The notes beneath the pieces are model-generated. The model saw nothing but the letters and a program-made list of their open reading frames with translations, was not told where the DNA came from and did not search any database. A stretch of 64,000 bases of DNA from Isoetes taiwanensis (lineage: Eukaryota; Streptophyta; Lycopodiopsida; Isoetales; Isoetaceae): positions 6,828,917 to 6,892,916 of the forward strand of contig JAJEKV010000041.1 in assembly GCA_021234155.1 (NCBI GenBank), read 5' to 3'. A program made the translations under genes and the position numbers. This document shows, piece by piece, positions 60,425-64,000 of the stretch (the stretch's first letter is position 1; each line of letters starts with the position of its first letter).

Positions 60425-62003
60425 TGTGACGCTCCCTGAATATATACGGCGCTCCGGACGTATACATACGGGGACTTCCCCCTCCCATGGCAATCAGCTC
60501 ACCATGAGCAGGGCCCTCCGTCTAACTCGGACCATCTATAGAAAGATGCCCGGGTGAAGGACACGGAGGTGTCATTCGGCCCACGCCTTCAATGGGACTC
60601 CTAAGTTGCGGAAGCGTGAATACATGTTGGCACACAGCATAAATCATATATAAATAACCACCACAAAGGGTGGCACATCCATCCAAGTACTAACGGCAAA
60701 GAATATGCATCTAATCCTAAGGAAAACACCCCAAACCCCAGGTTCTACCCCGGTTCAGACTCCTGTGAGGATGGACTGACGGCTCGATCTCAAGAGATCA
60801 ACAGACAGAGGTATAACCTGGCGTTGGCTGGCATAGAACATCGGCTATGGTTGTCCACTCCATCCGCCCCTCCTGTGCACACTTTGCAGATGGCTATGGC
60901 ATCACTATAGCCTTTCGGAGACGCAGACTCAAGGCATCACCCTTCGAGCCTGCTCCAGGGTTCATGAAGCCCTAGTCCGATGAGGCAGGTCAGGGAAGTG
61001 TCCCCTTCCAGGATCGCAGTGGTTCCATGGGTGAGCTAGAGAATACGTGCCGCATCAGCGACCCCCCCATCCGTACCCGACTTACTCACCCTAAATCTAC
61101 TCAAAGTGCAAGGTGCCCCATACGGGTCACACCTCTACACCCAGGGAGTGTCAGACCCATACCCGGCCCTCTACGTGACCGGCTATCAGGCCTAGCCCAC
61201 TGTAGGAGTCTCAGGAGCCTTTTATGTTCATGCAAGACCCCACCCCCACTTCACCACTGCGTCCCTTTTCTGGTGCTAAGCCATTCCATAGCATCTACGA
61301 CCCGGTGGTCTCCTGTACACAGGCCGCATCTAATGGGATAATACAGAGCTCTATCTAGGAGCATACTGCAATACAGGGGCTCAGAGGTCTCTACCCCCCG
61401 TAATTCCCCCATTTCAAGAGTAATACTATGCAAAGAACTATCAATCCATCATTTAAGAGCAAGTACAGAATCAGAGATAAGGAGAACTCACCTTTACAAT
61501 CAAGGGTTAGTTCCTACAGGTAAAGCATAGAGAGAACAGAAGAAATGAACACAACAAGTTCCCAACAGGGGCGCTACCCTACAGATAACACAGCTAAGCT
61601 ACAGACTAACCGTCGAATCGGGCTTGGGATGGCTCCATCTCGATTTGCTGAAGGGTGCCTGGCTGCTGCTCCTCCTCCCCCATCTCCAATTGCTCCTAAT
61701 TCGAATTGGAGCACAAAAGCCCTAATTTGGGTGTCCAAAATGGAAACCCTGCCTTGCCCAATCGATTTGGGCCAGGTGGCAGCTCCGGGTTGGCTACTAT
61801 TAACTAATTTGGTATTTTAGGCCCTTTTAATATTAGATTAAGCCCTAAATTCGAATTAGGGTTAGGTTAGGTTTTCACCTTTATAATTTAATTATTAACA
61901 TAGCTAACCTTAGCTTATGAATAATTAATGTGCCATTAATTATTCATAGTGACGTGTCACGTATTTATACTTAAAAAGGCGTATAAATATGTGGAACGTC
62001 ACA
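60425..62003 (-). repeat. 5' LTR of the minus-strand element
   Basis: This 1.58-kb LTR begins (plus strand) 'tgtgacgctccctgaatata' and ends 'ggaacgtcaca', giving TG...CA ends on the minus strand. It is colinear with 52387-53946. On the minus strand a TATA-like 'atatttatacgcc' lies near the U3 start (about 61975-61990). Open frames inside (61027-61341, 61545-61820) are LTR artefacts. Confidence 0.8.
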
Positions 62004-64000
62004 GGAAGCAAGTGGCCAATGGCGCCGAAGTGATGGACATTAGGAAATATGACCTCATAGTAGGAATGGAGTTCCTAAGGCCAGCAAAAGCTATGATAGA
62101 TTGCGACCGCAATGAAATCTCTATGACGGCACCGGACGGCAATCGATACATAGTAAAAGGTAAGAATGTAACTTCAGCTATGCAATGTATCTCTATGAAG
62201 CAGTTGACGAAAAGCATAATAAGAAACAGGGTGGATTACATCTTGAGACTAGAGGCAGGTGACCCAAGTAAGGCAAAGGGAAGTGAGCCAAGTGGAAATC
62301 AGTTGCCTAGGCCGATAGCAAGGCTCATTAAGGAGTTTCAGGATGTATTCACGGATGAAATCCGTCAGCTACCACCTTATAGGGGTGTAGAGTGTGAAAT
62401 CACACTAGCTCCAGATGCTAAGCCTACTAGCAAGGTATCCTATAGGATGAGCACTCCAGAGCTGCTAGAGCTCAAGAAGCAGTTGCAAGAACTGCTTGAG
62501 CTCGGATTCATAAGAGCAAGTGTGTCTCCTTTTGGAGCACCCATCCTTTTCGTCAAAGAAGAAAGACGGAAGTTTAAGGATGTGCATTGATTATCGTCAG
62601 CTTAATAAGCAAATGATAACGAATAAATATGCTCTGCCAAGGGAAGATGACTTGATGGACCAGCTCCAGGGAGCAAAAGTCTTCTCCAAGATTGACCTAA
62701 GGTCGGGCTACTATCAAATAAGGTAAAGGAAGAAGATATCCATAAAACCACCTTCAGAACGCGGTATGGGCACTATGAGTTCACGATAATGTCTTTTGGC
62801 TTATCCAATGCCCCAGCAACCTTCATGCGCCTGATGAACGACATCTTTAGACAATTCTTAGATGAATCTGTCATCGTATTTTTTGATGACATCCTGGTCT
62901 ACAGCAAGTCCATAGAAGAGCATTGCCAGCACTTGAGAAGGGTTTTGGAGAAGCTAAGGCGACATCGATTGTACGGCAAGCTTTCTAAGTGCCACTTCGC
63001 AACAGGCCAAGTGGAATATTTGGGTCATGTAGTGTCATCTGAAGGGATCTCCACTGATCCGGCAAAGATTGAAGCTTCCTTAGCTTGGCACCAAGGAATG
63101 TGGGAGAAGTAAGAAGCTTCCTTAGCTTGGCAGGGTATTATCGGAAGTTCGTGAAGGACTTCGCCAAGTGGGCGTCCCCTCTGTCTGACCTCACCAAAGA
63201 TAAGAAGGTAAAGGATGGACAAAGCATTGGCTCGATAATGTCCAAGCCTCCTTTGAGAAGCTCAAAGAGGCACTAACCACAGCACCGGTCCTCATCCTAC
63301 CAGATCCAAGCAAGGTTAAGCAGTGGCGACAGATGCTAGCAAGCTAGCAACGGGAGCAATCCTCATGCAAGGAGGAAGGGTAGTCGCATATGACTCCAAG
63401 AAGATGAATGATGCAGAGCAACGCTACCCGACTCATGACCAAGAGCTTTTGGCCATTGTAAGGGCCTTGAGGATCTGGAGACACTATTTGTTGGGAAGAA
63501 GATTTCAATTAGATACAGATCACCAAAGTCTCCAGTACATCTTCACGCAACCACTCCTCAATCTAAGACAAAGGAAGTGGATGGAGTTTCTCGAAGAGTA
63601 CGACTTTGAAATAGTCTACAAGCCTGGTAAGTTGAATGTAGTCGCAGACACCCTCTCTAGGAGGCCATTAGAGACAAGAACCTATTGCAATGCCATATCG
63701 ACCCTCTCAAGTGAGTATGGCAAGAGGATTGAAGAAACGTTGCCATCAGATGGCGACTTTAAGGAAGTGTGGGCTAGCCTCTCTAAGGAGGCAAGAACAG
63801 ATAAGGAAAGGGAAATCTTCAAGCATTATAAGAAGGAAGGTAACCTCCTATACCATAAGAACAAGTTGTGTGTACCCGGATCTTTGGGAGTAAGGAAGCT
63901 AATACTTCATGATACACACAACAGTCCCATAGTCGGGCATGCGGGGTTCATGAAGAGATATTTCAAGATAAGAAGTAGCTACTTCTGGCCAGGCATGAAG
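62004..64000 (+). pseudogene. Ty3/gypsy pol: protease end, RT, RNase H, integrase start
   Basis: The best preserved coding region in the window, cut by the window edge. Protease end 'YDLIVGMEFL' (62047-62076). RT: '[20 protein letters not shown]' (62489-62548), '[11 protein letters not shown]' (62579 on), '[16 protein letters not shown]' (62679-62724), 'MSFGLSNAPATFMRLMND' (62789 on), active site VFFDD (62876-62890) and 'YLGHVVSSEGIS' (63017 on). RNase H keeps its four acidic positions in 'TDAS' (63329), 'HDQELLAI' (63433), 'TDHQSLQ' (63517) and 'VVADTLSRRP' (63639). Integrase zinc finger 'HDTHNSPIVGHAG' (63907 on) runs off the end. About five 1-2 nt indels (near 62555, 62723, 63083, 63213, 63315) break the frame. 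It belongs to the same lineage as the copy at 9-11 kb, chromovirus-like; no chromodomain can be checked. Confidence 0.9.

Larger units (their letters stand above)
52387..62003 (-). mobile_element. 9.6-kb minus-strand LTR retrotransposon without recognisable gag-pol
   Basis: Two direct LTRs (52387-53946 and 60425-62003) flank a 6.5-kb interior. An exact initiator-Met PBS on the minus strand (60411-60423) sets the orientation: 5' LTR on the right, 3' LTR on the left. It sits inside a plus-strand Ty3 protease gene. No RT, integrase or RNase H motif is visible in the interior on either strand, so it looks like a large non-autonomous derivative, or its coding part was replaced by other DNA. LTR style (TGTGACG start, GCGTCACA end) and PBS resemble Del/Tekay chromoviruses. 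Confidence 0.7.
52382..62008. other. Candidate target-site duplication GGAGG/GGAAG
   Basis: ggagg (52382-52386) lies left and ggaag (62004-62008) right of the minus-strand element, one mismatch in five. The left LTR end is degraded, so its exact position has some uncertainty. Continuity of the split protease supports the two junctions. Confidence 0.45.

Overview
The window reads as intergenic DNA from a large, repeat-rich plant genome. The evidence is plant-type LTR retrotransposons primed by initiator-methionine tRNA (Ty1/copia, chromovirus-like Ty3/gypsy and Tat/Athila-like Ty3/gypsy), a tRNA-derived SINE ending in poly(T), and a decayed leucine-rich-repeat receptor gene. No bacterial, organellar or CRISPR features were seen. 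No intact cellular gene was found. Every coding region I recognise is broken by stops or small indels, so most open frames here are remnants or chance frames.

Layout. 1-1654: no recognisable gene. About 1655-21904: a roughly 20-kb region bounded by direct LTR repeats, with a PBS-like site after the left LTR and a polypurine tract before the right one. Inside are two LTR-like promoter regions (3.4-3.8 and 5.2-5.7 kb), a decayed Ty3/gypsy pol (9.06-11.0 kb), a GTGTCAA-rich stretch with a 121-bp tandem duplication (11.0-12.7 kb), and a long purine-rich stretch with no recognised gene (14.4-20.2 kb). 22.4-32.7 kb: repeated blocks of one LTR-like family (blocks P, Q, R, S). One copy is interrupted by a Ty1/copia element (23695-29161) whose LTRs, PBS, PPT and 5-bp TAATT target duplication can all be read. 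33.3-39.05 kb: a short direct-repeat pair encloses a minus-strand LRR receptor pseudogene whose first part is tandemly duplicated. 39.06-41.7 kb: more P/Q/R/S blocks, one of them inverted. 42.18-49.6 kb: two Tat/Athila-like elements face each other as a large inverted pair. 50.9-64.0 kb: a plus-strand Ty3/gypsy gag-protease-RT-RNase H-integrase remnant, cut in the protease by a 9.6-kb minus-strand LTR element (52387-62003). That element carries matching 1.56/1.58-kb LTRs, an exact 13-nt initiator-Met PBS and a dimeric tRNA-like SINE, but no gag-pol that I can recognise.

History. The order of insertion can be read: the Q/R repeat existed before the copia element, and the Ty3 pol at 52/62 kb existed before the minus-strand element. 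The two Ty3 pol copies (9 kb and 62 kb) belong to one lineage. The copy at 62 kb keeps its catalytic motifs but has about five 1-2 nt indels in 2 kb, so sequencing or assembly indels should be considered alongside natural decay. I found no convincing new biological system. The best leads are the nested insertions, the non-coding minus-strand element, the inverted Tat-like pair, the repeated GTCTC...GAGAC promoter modules and the dimeric SINE.
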